NCBI GenBank assembly: GCA_036732565.1
Contig: DAINCF010000106.1
Span: 1-16,468, forward strand
Source: JAIVJN01 sp036732565
GTDB taxonomy: Bacteria > Acidobacteriota > Vicinamibacteria > Vicinamibacterales > UBA2999
Length of the DNA stretch: 16,468 bases
Direction of reading: 5' to 3'
Shown: positions 1 to 7,800 of the stretch, one piece after another
Position numbering within the stretch: the stretch's first letter is position 1
Layout of the letters: every line of letters starts with the position of its first letter
Translations under genes and position numbers: made by a program
The notes under the pieces: generated by a model
The model's input: only the letters and a program-made list of their open reading frames with translations
Databases searched by the model: none
Told to the model about the DNA's origin: nothing

Positions 1-701
1 CGCGTCGGGCGCCACCGGCGCCCGCCTCGGAAACCAAGCTGCGTCCCAACGAAGTGCAACAGATCGAAGTCGTCGGTCTCGTCGCCGACGCCAAGTACCG
101 CGACCTGCGTGAGATTCCGCAGCCCACTATGTACGTCGCCTGGCTGCAGCAGCCAACCGCCGGTTCGGCGAATCGGATAAGCGTGCGCACGGCGGGAGCC
201 GCCAACGCCTTCCGCTCGACGGTTCTCGCCGCGATCATGGACGTGGAAAAGGAAGCCGTCGTGGCGTTCAAGGCGCTCGACGAGGACATCCGCGCCGCCA
301 CGATGCAGGAGCGGTTGGTCGCGTCTCTGTCGGCGTTCTTCGGGAGCCTCGCACTGCTGCTTGCGGCCGTCGGCCTCTACGGCGTCATGTCGTACGCCGT
401 GACCCGACGACGCAACGAGATCGGTATTCGTATGGCGCTTGGCGCAGAGCCGGGCAGCGTGATGCGCCTCGTCCTCGGGCAAGTAAGCGTCGTCACGGCC
501 GCGGGGCTCGTCATTGGCATCCTCGTCGCCATCGGTGCGGGTCGCTTCGTCAACGCGCTCCTGTTCGGCCTCGCGACCACGGACGGCACGATGATCGCCC
601 TTGCCGCCCTGGCGCTTGCCGTCGCCGCGGTGGTCGCGGGCTTCTTCCCCGCACGCCGGGCCTCGCGGGTGGATCCGATGTTGGCGCTGCGAGAGCAGTA
701 G
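1..701 (+). CDS. MacB/FtsX-type ABC permease, C-terminal part (5' truncated by window edge)
   Basis: The frame is open from the first complete codon at position 3 to the TAG at 699-701, about 232 residues, so this is the end of a longer gene. The first part resembles the extracytoplasmic MacB-core domain (IEVVGLVADAKYRDLRE, then a PTMYV stretch). An FtsX domain follows, with three hydrophobic segments at about 328-405, 484-555 and 586-648. The basic cytoplasmic loop TRRRNEIGIRMALGA and the ending ARRASRVDPMLALREQ are typical of this permease class. Such proteins usually couple an ATPase to export or to envelope machinery. Acidobacteria carry many ATPase-less copies, the ADOP type, and I infer that type here. 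A GTG at 54 could serve as a start, but it falls inside the conserved MacB-core region, so it is probably not the real one. No ATPase gene is visible in the window. Confidence 0.88.
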   Translation, partial: RRAPPAPASETKLRPNEVQQIEVVGLVADAKYRDLREIPQPTMYVAWLQQPTAGSANRISVRTAGAANAFRSTVLAAIMDVEKEAVVAFKALDEDIRAATMQERLVASLSAFFGSLALLLAAVGLYGVMSYAVTRRRNEIGIRMALGAEPGSVMRLVLGQVSVVTAAGLVIGILVAIGAGRFVNALLFGLATTDGTMIALAALALAVAAVVAGFFPARRASRVDPMLALREQ

Positions 702-728
702 GCGCCTGAACGCACGTAGAATCCCGAC

Positions 729-1454
729 ATGGCAGACGCTCGTGTGGCGTTGATCACTGGCGCGAGCGGCGGGCTCGGGTCCACGGTCATGCCGATGTTC
801 CTCGACGCGGGTTACTCCGTGTCGGCAGTGGCGCTCGAGTGGCCCGCGCGTCCACCGGACTCCCCCAGTCGTCGCATTGCGAAGGCCGACCTGACGTCGT
901 CGGCAGCAGCGAACAAGGTGGTGCAGCAGACCATCACGCGATTTGGATCGGTCGACTGCCTCGTGCACCTCGTCGGCGCCTTCGAGGCCGGGACCGCCGT
1001 CGAGGCGACGAGCGATGCCGTGTGGGATCGCATGCTCGGAGTGAACCTGCGTGCGGCAGTGAACATGGTACGCGCCACCATCCCGGGCATGCGCGAGCGG
1101 CGGTTCGGCCGCATCATCGTGGTGGGATCGACGTCGGCCACCGAACCCGTCGTGACCTGGAGCGCGTTCTGTGCGGCGGTGGCAGGTCTGTGCAGTTTCG
1201 TTCAGGTCGCGGCGGCCGAACTGGTCGGCAGCGGCGTTACGGTGAACGCCGTACTACCGTCGACCATCGACACGCCGGTCGTGCGCCAGTGGGCCGGGGA
1301 CGCCGAGGCCCCCAATTGGGTGTCGCCTCGAGCACTCGGCGAGCTGATGCTCTGGCTCAGCTCCGACGCGGGACACGACGTCACCGGCGCACTCATCCCC
1401 TTTCAGGCCCGACAGCCCCATCCGTGCCGTCATTGGCACGGCGAAACCGATTGA
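729..1454 (+). CDS. SDR-family (Rossmann-fold) protein with degenerate active site
   Basis: This 241-residue protein has the size and fold pattern of classical short-chain dehydrogenases. The nucleotide-binding motif TGASGGLG lies at residues 10-17. The structural/catalytic Asn is at 106 (GVNLRAA) and the catalytic-Ser position at about 134 (VVGSTSA). The usual YxxxK dyad is replaced by F147 and V151 in WSAFCAAVAG, and the NNAG-like motif is replaced by LVGAFEAG. Classical NAD(P)-dependent reduction through a Tyr-Lys pair is therefore unlikely. The protein may bind a dinucleotide without catalysis or use another chemistry. It starts 27 bases after the permease stop, so the two may be cotranscribed, although no strong ribosome binding site is seen before the ATG. 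The last 15 residues, rich in His and Pro, look unlike the usual SDR end and could reflect a late frame change. Substrate unknown. Confidence 0.85.
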   Translation: MADARVALITGASGGLGSTVMPMFLDAGYSVSAVALEWPARPPDSPSRRIAKADLTSSAAANKVVQQTITRFGSVDCLVHLVGAFEAGTAVEATSDAVWDRMLGVNLRAAVNMVRATIPGMRERRFGRIIVVGSTSATEPVVTWSAFCAAVAGLCSFVQVAAAELVGSGVTVNAVLPSTIDTPVVRQWAGDAEAPNWVSPRALGELMLWLSSDAGHDVTGALIPFQARQPHPCRHWHGETD

Positions 1455-1563
1455 TTGCAGATGTGTGAGGGCGGATTTGCGCTTGCCATTTGGGCGGCGG
1501 GTCGTCACACTGAAGCCCTCACCCTTTCACTGTTCTGTTGCTGTTTGAACGTTGTGCTTTCCC

Positions 1564-1569
1564 AGGAGG
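1564..1569 (+). promoter_or_regulatory. Strong Shine-Dalgarno that fixes the response-regulator start
   Basis: AGGAGG lies six bases before the ATG at 1576. This favours that ATG over the in-frame upstream start at 1552, which precedes the Shine-Dalgarno. It is the best ribosome binding site in the window. Confidence 0.85.
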
Positions 1570-1575
1570 CTGCCG

Positions 1576-1965
1576 ATGGATCGCGCTACCATCGTTCTCC
1601 TCGAAGATCATCTCGATTCGCTCGAGATGTACAGCTTGCTGCTCCGCCATGCTGGGTACGACGTGGAAAGCGCCGCGACCGCGGCGGCCGCGGCCAAGGT
1701 GCTTCGTCGTCTTCGTCCTGACGCCCTGATCATGGACGTCGGCCTGCCCGATATCGACGGCATCGACTTCTGTCGTCGCCTGCGCCACGACGGTCGTCTG
1801 GAAACGATGCCGATCATCGGCGTCACGGGATGGACGGTCGGTGAGGCGGGCTCGCGCCTGCGCGACGCACCGTTCACGGAGCTGCTGCAGAAGCCCGTGT
1901 CGCCGGATACCCTGCTCGCGACGATCGCGCGTTGGGCACCCGTGACCGGCGTCGCGTTGGCCTGA
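1576..1965 (+). CDS. Single-domain response regulator (CheY-like receiver)
   Basis: The 129-residue product is one receiver domain and nothing else. The acidic pair is E10-D11, the phospho-acceptor is D54 in LIMDVGLPDIDG, the switch Thr is T84 in GVTG, and the conserved Lys is K106 in LLQKPVSP. All residues needed for phosphorylation are present. No DNA-binding or enzymatic output domain follows, so it probably acts by protein contact or in a phosphorelay. No histidine kinase gene is in the window, so its partner is elsewhere. The gene stands alone after a 121-base gap. Its last 92 bases are antisense to the end of the topoisomerase gene. Confidence 0.92.
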   Translation: MDRATIVLLEDHLDSLEMYSLLLRHAGYDVESAATAAAAAKVLRRLRPDALIMDVGLPDIDGIDFCRRLRHDGRLETMPIIGVTGWTVGEAGSRLRDAPFTELLQKPVSPDTLLATIARWAPVTGVALA

Positions 1966-3037
1966 GGCGACGCGTCAGCAGCGCAACCACTGCCTTCTCG
2001 TCGTTGGAGAGCCTTGTCCCGTTGCGGACGAGCGCCGACCCGTTGTGCCTGATGCGCTGGACCGTCTCGCCATCGTCGAGATACGCGTCGAGGATCGCCG
2101 GATGGATGTAGCATTTGCGGCACACGGCCTTGGTGTTGCCGAGACGCTGGGCGACAGCCTCGATCGCGCGCACGAGGGTCTTCTTGCGCGCCGTCGCCGA
2201 CTCGACGCGGGCGAGCGCGGCGAGAGCCGACGCGGCCAGCACTGAGCCGGACCAGGTGCGAAAATCCTTCGCGGTGAAGTCGCCTCCGGTAAGAGCGCGC
2301 AGGTACTCGTTCACATCCGCTGAATCGATTGCCTGCCGTGCGCCGTCGGCGTCGATGTACTGAAACAGTGTCTGGCCCGGCAACTCCTGACACCGCCGCA
2401 CGCTCTTCGCGAGCTGCGGGTCGTCAAGGTCCACTTGTTGGAACACGCCACTCTTGCCGCGGAAACGGAATCGCACGCGGCGCCCGTTCACCTGGGCGTG
2501 TCGATCGCGTAGGGTCGTGAGGCCAAACGATCCGTTCGTGCGCGCGTACTCCTCGTTGCCCACGCGAATCAGGGTTCGCTCCAGCAGGGTGACGACGATC
2601 GCGAGCACGCGCTGGCGCGAGAGCGTCGGCGCGGCCAGGTCCTTCCGGACCTGACGCCGGACGGCCGGCAGCACGCGCGCGAAATCGAGGATGCGCCCGT
2701 ATTTGATTTGGTCTCGGATCTCGATCCACTGCGGGTGGTAGCGATACTGCTTGCGCCCGCGCGCGTCGCGTCCCGTCGCCTGCAAGTGGCCGTCGGCGTG
2801 GGCGCAGATCCACACGTCCTTCCACGCGGGTGGAATCACCAACGAGCGGATGCGCGCCAGGCTCGCGACCTCCCGAACCCGCCGTCCGCTCGTATACCAA
2901 TAGGTGAAGGACCTCGTGCCCCGACGGGCAATCCCTGGCGCGCTATCGTGGACATATCGAAGCCCCACGAGCCGCGCGGATGCCGACGCGTCGGGCTGAT
3001 GTCCATTGGGTGCGTACGTTGCCCCTCCTCTAGCCAC
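1874..3037 (-). CDS. Type IB DNA topoisomerase (poxvirus/bacterial type)
   Basis: Type IB enzymes relax supercoils through a 3'-phosphotyrosyl intermediate. With the GTG start at 3037 the protein has 387 residues. The N-terminal domain has the family pattern LVGLRYVHDSAPGI, then IPPAWKDVWIC and HLQATGRDARGRKQYRYHP. Putative catalytic residues are R158 (LIRVGNEEY), K195 (FRGKSG), R260 (KDFRTWSGS) and nucleophile Y310 (AVCRKCYIHP). The position where the vaccinia enzyme has His is Asn (LGNT), as I recall for other bacterial members. The start is uncertain. The frame stays open to 3235 but runs through a tandem repeat there, and GTG 2968 is a shorter alternative lying at the edge of the conserved region. 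The last 30 or so residues are an Arg-rich tail beyond the conserved core, and most of them are encoded antisense to the response regulator. Confidence 0.93.
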   Translation of the reverse strand: MARGGATYAPNGHQPDASASARLVGLRYVHDSAPGIARRGTRSFTYWYTSGRRVREVASLARIRSLVIPPAWKDVWICAHADGHLQATGRDARGRKQYRYHPQWIEIRDQIKYGRILDFARVLPAVRRQVRKDLAAPTLSRQRVLAIVVTLLERTLIRVGNEEYARTNGSFGLTTLRDRHAQVNGRRVRFRFRGKSGVFQQVDLDDPQLAKSVRRCQELPGQTLFQYIDADGARQAIDSADVNEYLRALTGGDFTAKDFRTWSGSVLAASALAALARVESATARKKTLVRAIEAVAQRLGNTKAVCRKCYIHPAILDAYLDDGETVQRIRHNGSALVRNGTRLSNDEKAVVALLTRRLRPTRRRSRVPNARSSRAGYPATRASAAAP

Positions 3038-3135
3038 TCGAGGCCCCTGACCTGCCGATCCAACGCATCGGTAGGGTTCACAGCAAAGCCCTGGCCAGCC
3101 CCAAGGCCTCGAGCCCACAGACCTCACCCAAGCCC

Positions 3136-3195
3136 CAAGCCCCAAGTCCTCAAGCCCCAAGTCCTCAAGCCCCAAGTCCTCAAGCCTCCAAGCCT
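3136..3195. repeat. 15-bp tandem repeat, three perfect copies plus one degenerate
   Basis: The unit CAAGCCCCAAGTCCT occurs perfectly at 3136-3150, 3151-3165 and 3166-3180. A diverged copy CAAGCCTCCAAGCCT follows at 3181-3195, and related CAAGCCCC fragments flank both ends. The unit is itself two related halves of about 7-8 bases (AAGYCCY). On the minus strand it would read as repeats of Leu-Glu-Asp-Leu-Gly. The arrangement looks like an expanding microsatellite rather than a coding segment. Confidence 0.93.
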
Positions 3196-3314
3196 CCAAA
3201 GCCCCGCCGCCATCCTGGGCGATTCCAGGCGACACGCGTCGACGATTCCAAGGACATCATCTACTTCAGGAAACAGTGACAGCGGTCGGCCGCACCTCCC
3301 TTGCCTTTTGTATC

Positions 3315-3331
3315 CGACGATGGCATCGTCG
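3315..3331. promoter_or_regulatory. Perfect 17-bp palindrome upstream of the Uma2 gene
   Basis: CGACGATG and CATCGTCG form 8-base arms around one central base. The site ends 23 bases before the Uma2 ATG at 3355. It could be an operator or an mRNA hairpin. Its function is unknown. Confidence 0.5.
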
Positions 3332-3354
3332 TCGGTATGAGAAGGGGTACGACG

Positions 3355-3903
3355 ATGGCCGCACCGCAATTGATGACGGTCGACGAGTATTTCAGGACTC
3401 CGGAGACGGTCACGCCGATGGAGCTGATCTACGGAGTGCTTCGCGTCGCCGACGCGCCGACGCCGAGGCATCAGACGGCGGTAGGGAGCCTCTTTCTCGC
3501 GTTGGACAAGCACGTGCGCTCCCGAGGGCTTGGTCAGGTCTGGCTGTCGCCGCTCGACGTCGTGCTCGACGAGCCAAAGAAGCTGATTGTGCAACCCGAC
3601 CTGCTGTTCATCTCGAACGCCAGGCGAGCGATCGTCGCGGATCGCATTGGTGGCGCGCCGGATCTCATCGTGGAGGTGTTGTCGCCACACCCGCGCATCG
3701 GTCGCACTGAGGAGCGCGTGGACTGGTTCCGCGACTACGGTGTTCGCGAGTGCTGGCTCGTGCACCAGGATCGGCTGGATGTCACTGTGGTCGACTTTTC
3801 GGACGACAGCCGCCGCATCTACACCGCGAACGCACCCATCCAATCGCGCGTGCTCCCGGGATTCTCACAGACGCTCGAACGCATTCTCGGCACGGGCGGC
3901 TGA
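3355..3903 (+). CDS. Uma2-family (DUF820) putative PD-(D/E)XK endonuclease
   Basis: This 182-residue protein matches the Uma2/DUF820 pattern. It opens with MTVDEYF and MELIYGVLRV, then has PRHQTAVGSLFLAL, QPDLLFIS (putative acidic residue D82), PDLIVEVLSP (E107) and the closing DYGVRECWLV. The fold belongs to the PD-(D/E)XK nuclease group, but the cellular role of the family is poorly known. The Lys often found soon after the LSP motif appears as Arg in TEERVDWF (about residue 121), so metal-dependent cleavage is not assured. The ATG at 3355 is preferred because a purine-rich AGAAGGGG precedes it and the conserved region starts soon after; ATG 3337 and 3301 are in-frame alternatives. The gene converges on the aquaporin gene with a 122-base gap in which I see no further gene. 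Confidence 0.85.
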   Translation: MAAPQLMTVDEYFRTPETVTPMELIYGVLRVADAPTPRHQTAVGSLFLALDKHVRSRGLGQVWLSPLDVVLDEPKKLIVQPDLLFISNARRAIVADRIGGAPDLIVEVLSPHPRIGRTEERVDWFRDYGVRECWLVHQDRLDVTVVDFSDDSRRIYTANAPIQSRVLPGFSQTLERILGTGG

Positions 3904-4025
3904 CGACGGTGAAGCTCGCGGTGACCGCCCCAATGCCGAGCGCCACGATGGGCGGTGCTGGCCAGAGCAACCCTGGCGATCTTCTCAGCAGCCGCAGGCC
4001 GTCGTAGACCTCGTGGATGATCTCG

Positions 4026-4739
4026 TCAGACCGGCCGATCGCGGGCCGACCGGTCGGCCAGTACCCCCTGGTGCACGCCGCCCGCGATCAACGCGCCGAC
4101 AATCGGGGCGACCCAGAACAGCCAGACTTGCGACAGCGCCCAGCCGCCCACGAACAGCGCGGGCCCGAGGCTTCTCGCCGGGTTCACCGACGTATTGGTG
4201 ACGGGAATGCTCACGAGATGGATCAGCGTGAGCGCGAGCCCGATCGCAATCGGCGCGAAGCCACTCGGCGCGCGGCGATCGGTCGAGCCGAGGATCACGA
4301 TCAGGAAGAAGAAAGTGAGCACGACCTCGGCCACCAGGCACGCGACCAACGAGTAGCCACCCGGCGAGTGCGCGGCGTAGCCGTTGGCGGCAAAGCCGCT
4401 CTGCACCAGATCGAAGCCGGCCTTGCCGCTGGCGATGACCGATAAGAGCAGCGCACCAACGATCGCGCCGAGGATCTGTGCGATCCCGTACGGCAGGATG
4501 TCGCGGGCGGGAAACCGATTGGCCGCCCACAGTCCCACGGTCACCGCTGGATTGAAGTGCCCGCCGGAGACGTGTCCGACCGTATAGGCCATCGTCAGCA
4601 CGGTCAGGCCGAACGCCAAGGACACCCCGACGAAGCCGATGCCCAGGCTCGGAAAGGCCGCCGCCAGGACCGCGCTGCCGCACCCGCCGAAGACCAACCA
4701 CATCGTCCCAAGAAACTCCGCTGCCAGTCGTTGCGCCAT
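4026..4739 (-). CDS. aqpZ: Aquaporin Z-type water channel
   Basis: A 237-residue inner-membrane channel of the MIP family with six hydrophobic spans and both half-helix motifs: NPA at 63-65 (GHFNPAVTVG) and NPA at 186-188 (SVNPARSLG). The selectivity-filter residues of E. coli AqpZ (Phe43, His174, Thr183, Arg189) are present at the same numbers here: F43, H174, T183 and R189. This points to water rather than glycerol transport. The conserved start is MAQRLAAEFLGT, similar to the AqpZ N-terminus, so the ATG at 4737-4739 is chosen over longer frames that would run back into the mutase gene. An AGGAG lies about 13 bases upstream on the minus strand. The gene is divergent from the mutase gene, 88 bases apart. 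Confidence 0.96.
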   Translation of the reverse strand: MAQRLAAEFLGTMWLVFGGCGSAVLAAAFPSLGIGFVGVSLAFGLTVLTMAYTVGHVSGGHFNPAVTVGLWAANRFPARDILPYGIAQILGAIVGALLLSVIASGKAGFDLVQSGFAANGYAAHSPGGYSLVACLVAEVVLTFFFLIVILGSTDRRAPSGFAPIAIGLALTLIHLVSIPVTNTSVNPARSLGPALFVGGWALSQVWLFWVAPIVGALIAGGVHQGVLADRSARDRPV

Positions 4740-4790
4740 GCGGCACACTCTACTCCTGAGGTACGACGGTTTCACCAGGGATTTGGCAAG

Positions 4791-4796
4791 TACAAT
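4791..4796 (+). promoter_or_regulatory. Possible -10 element for the mutase gene
   Basis: TACAAT is close to the TATAAT consensus and lies 31 bases before the ATG at 4828, in the divergent gap with aqpZ. No good -35 hexamer sits at the usual distance (GTTTCA at 4769 is poor). If the element is used, transcription would start near 4803 with a leader of about 25 bases. An in-frame ATG at 4795 overlaps it. Confidence 0.3.
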
Positions 4797-4827
4797 GGCG
4801 GTGGAGTCCTTTGCACATCCTGGCCCT

Positions 4828-7800
4828 ATGAGCACCGTTGCCAAGCCGCTCCGCACCGCGGACCAGCAGCCGTCATCCGATACCGCCCCGCTCCGCTTCG
4901 TCACGGCCGCCAGCCTGTTCGATGGCCACGATGCCGCGATCAACATCATGCGCCGGCTGATTCAGTCGCACGGCGCCGAGGTCGTGCATCTTGGGCACAA
5001 TCGCTCGGTCGAAGACGTCGTCCGCGCGGCGTTGCAGGAAGACGCCGATGCCATCGCGCTGTCGTCGTATCAAGGCGGACACGTCGAGTACATGAAGTAC
5101 ATGATCGACATGCTGCGCGAGCGCGGCGCCGCGCACATCCGCGTGTTCGGTGGCGGTGGCGGCACGATCACACCGGCCGAGATATCCGAGCTCGAGGCCT
5201 ACGGCGTCGAGCGCATCTACCACCCCAACGACGGCATGCGCCTCGGCCTCGTCGCGATGATCGACGATGTGATGGCGAGAACGCGGACGGCCAAAGAGGC
5301 GCGCCAGCGAGGCGCGACCGGGAGGCTGCCGAGACCATCGGCGACCGTCTCGATCGATGACGAGATCGCGATCGGGCAGGCGCTCTCGACCATCGAGGCG
5401 GGGCTGGACGACGAAGTGCCCGCATCACCGGGGCGGCCGACACGGGGTACGCCAGTCATCGGCGTGACCGGCACTGGCGGCGCCGGCAAGTCGAGCGTCG
5501 TCGACGAGCTCCTGCTGCGCTTCCTCCATGCGTTCCCGCACATGCGCATCGCCGTCCTCGCCATCGATCCGACGCGGCGTCGCTCCGGTGGCGCGCTCCT
5601 CGGCGATCGCATCCGCATGAACGCGTTGCGGTCGAAGCATGTGTTCATGCGGTCGATGGCGACGCGGCGGCAGAATGCAGCCACCAGCGCGGTGCTCAAG
5701 AGCTGCGTCGCGTTCTTGAAGGGCATCGGCTTCGACCTGGTCATCGTGGAGACCGCGGGCATCGGGCAAAGCGATTCGGAGATCGTGGATCTGGTGGACT
5801 TCCCGGTCTACGTGATGACGAGCGACTACGGCGCGGCCACCCAGCTCGAGAAGATCGACATGCTCGACTTCGCGGAGCTCGTCGTCCTCAACAAGTTCGA
5901 CAAACGCGGCGCCGAGGACGCCCTGCGCGATGTGCGGAAGCAGTGGAAACGCAATCGCACCGCGTTCTCCGTGAAGAACGAGGACATCCCGGTCTACCCC
6001 GCCATCGCCAGCCAGTTCAACGATCCTGGCATCACGTGGATGTTCGTGAACCTGTGCCGGCTGGTCCGCGAGAAGCTGAAGCTCCAAGCCGACGCCTGGA
6101 CTCCGGCCGTCGACGTCTCCCTCAAAGAGCCGCGCGCGACCGTATTGATTCCCGGCAACCGCGTGCGCTATCTCGCCGAGATCGCCGAGCAGGGGCGCGA
6201 GATCAACGCGGAGGTCGATCGACAGGTCGAGGCCGCCGCCCGCGCGCAGGCCTTCTGGCAGGCGCTGTCGGAGATCGGCGATGGGCAGCTGCCCGAGCGC
6301 CTGGCGCTGTACGCGGCCGAGGACCTGACCGGCGATGCCGAGCGCGCCGTGCTCACGCTGCGCCAGCGTTATCAGGATGCGGTCCAGGCGCTATCGAGCG
6401 AGGCGGTCGGGCTCCTGCGCGCGTGGCCCACGCGACTGAAGGCCATCACCGACGAGCACTACACCTATGAGGTGCGCGGCAAGGCCGTCGAGGGCAACAA
6501 CTACGTCGAGTCACTATCCAAGCAGTCGATTCCCAGGATCGCGGCACCAACCTCGACCCACTGGGGCGAGTTACTCCGCTTCCTGATGCGGGAGAACCTG
6601 CCGGGCGCGTATCCGTACACGGCCGGCGTCTATCCATATCGACGCAGCGGCGAGGATCCGACGCGCATGTTCGCCGGCGAAGGGACGCCCGAGCGGACGA
6701 ATCGACGGTTTCACTATCTCTCACAGGGACAGAAAGCGGCGCGGCTCTCGACCGCGTTCGACTCCGTGACGCTGTACGGCGAAGACCCCCATCCCCGGCC
6801 CGACATCTACGGCAAGATCGGCAACTCCGGTGTCTCGATCGCGACCCTGGACGACATGAAGAAGCTGTACTCCGGCTTCGATCTGTCGTCGCCGACGACG
6901 TCGGTGTCGATGACCATCAACGGGCCGGCGCCGATGATCCTGGCGATGTTCATGAACACGGCGGTCGATCAGGCCGTGGAAAAGTATCTGCGGCAGGACT
7001 CGGCGCGCTGGAGTGCCGCGCAGCCACTCATCGACGCCTTCTTCACCGACCGCGAGCGTCCGCGCTATCACGGCCCGCTCCCCGAGGGGAATGACGGACT
7101 CGGCCTGGCGTTGCTGGGCCTGACGGGCGATCAGGTCGTCGACCGGGAGACCTACGATCGGCTCTCCGCCGACACGTTGAAGGTCGTGCGCGGGACCGTG
7201 CAGGCCGACATCCTGAAGGAAGACCAGGCGCAGAACACCTGCATCTTCAGCACCGAGTTCGCGCTGCGGATGATGGGCGACATTCAGCAGTTCTTCGTCG
7301 ACCACAAGGTCCGCAACTTCTACTCGGTATCGATCTCCGGCTACCACATCGCCGAAGCCGGCGCGAATCCCGTCAGCCAGCTCGCCTTCACGCTCGCCAA
7401 TGGCTTCACCATCGTCGAGTACTACCTGGCGCGCGGCATGGACATCGACGACTTCGCGCCCAACTTGTCGTTCTTCTTCAGCAACGGGATGGATCCGGAG
7501 TACAGCGTCATCGGCCGCGTGGCGCGTCGCATCTGGGCACGCGCGATGCGCGAGCGCTACGGCGCGAGCCCGCGCGGCCAGATGATGAAGTATCACATTC
7601 AGACCTCGGGGCGGTCGCTTCACGCGCAGGAGATTCAGTTCAACGACATCCGCACGACGCTGCAGGCGCTCTACGCGCTGTTCGACAACTGTAATTCGCT
7701 TCACACCAACGCCTACGACGAGGCGATCACAACCCCGACCGAAGAAAGCGTGCGGCGGGCCGTCGCGATTCAGCTCATCATCAACCGCGAGCTGGGGCTG

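Larger units (their letters stand above)
3038..3354. other. Intergenic region between divergent topoisomerase and Uma2 genes
   Basis: About 317 bases without a convincing gene. It holds the 15-bp tandem repeat at 3136-3195 and a palindrome at 3315-3331. Promoters for both flanking genes should lie here, but I see no hexamer pair good enough to call. The topoisomerase frame stays open through much of it because the repeat unit is a multiple of three and contains no stop codon on that strand. Confidence 0.7.

Noticed and set aside
3136..3195. CRISPR-like array
   Set aside because: Units are contiguous 15-mers without spacers and no cas genes are present.
3037..3235. Longer topoisomerase start giving 453 residues
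   Set aside because: The extra N-terminus translates the tandem repeat and intergenic DNA and has no counterpart in known type IB enzymes.
3904..4025. A small gene in the gap between the Uma2 and aquaporin genes
   Set aside because: Frames here have no ribosome binding site or recognisable sequence and run into the flanking genes.
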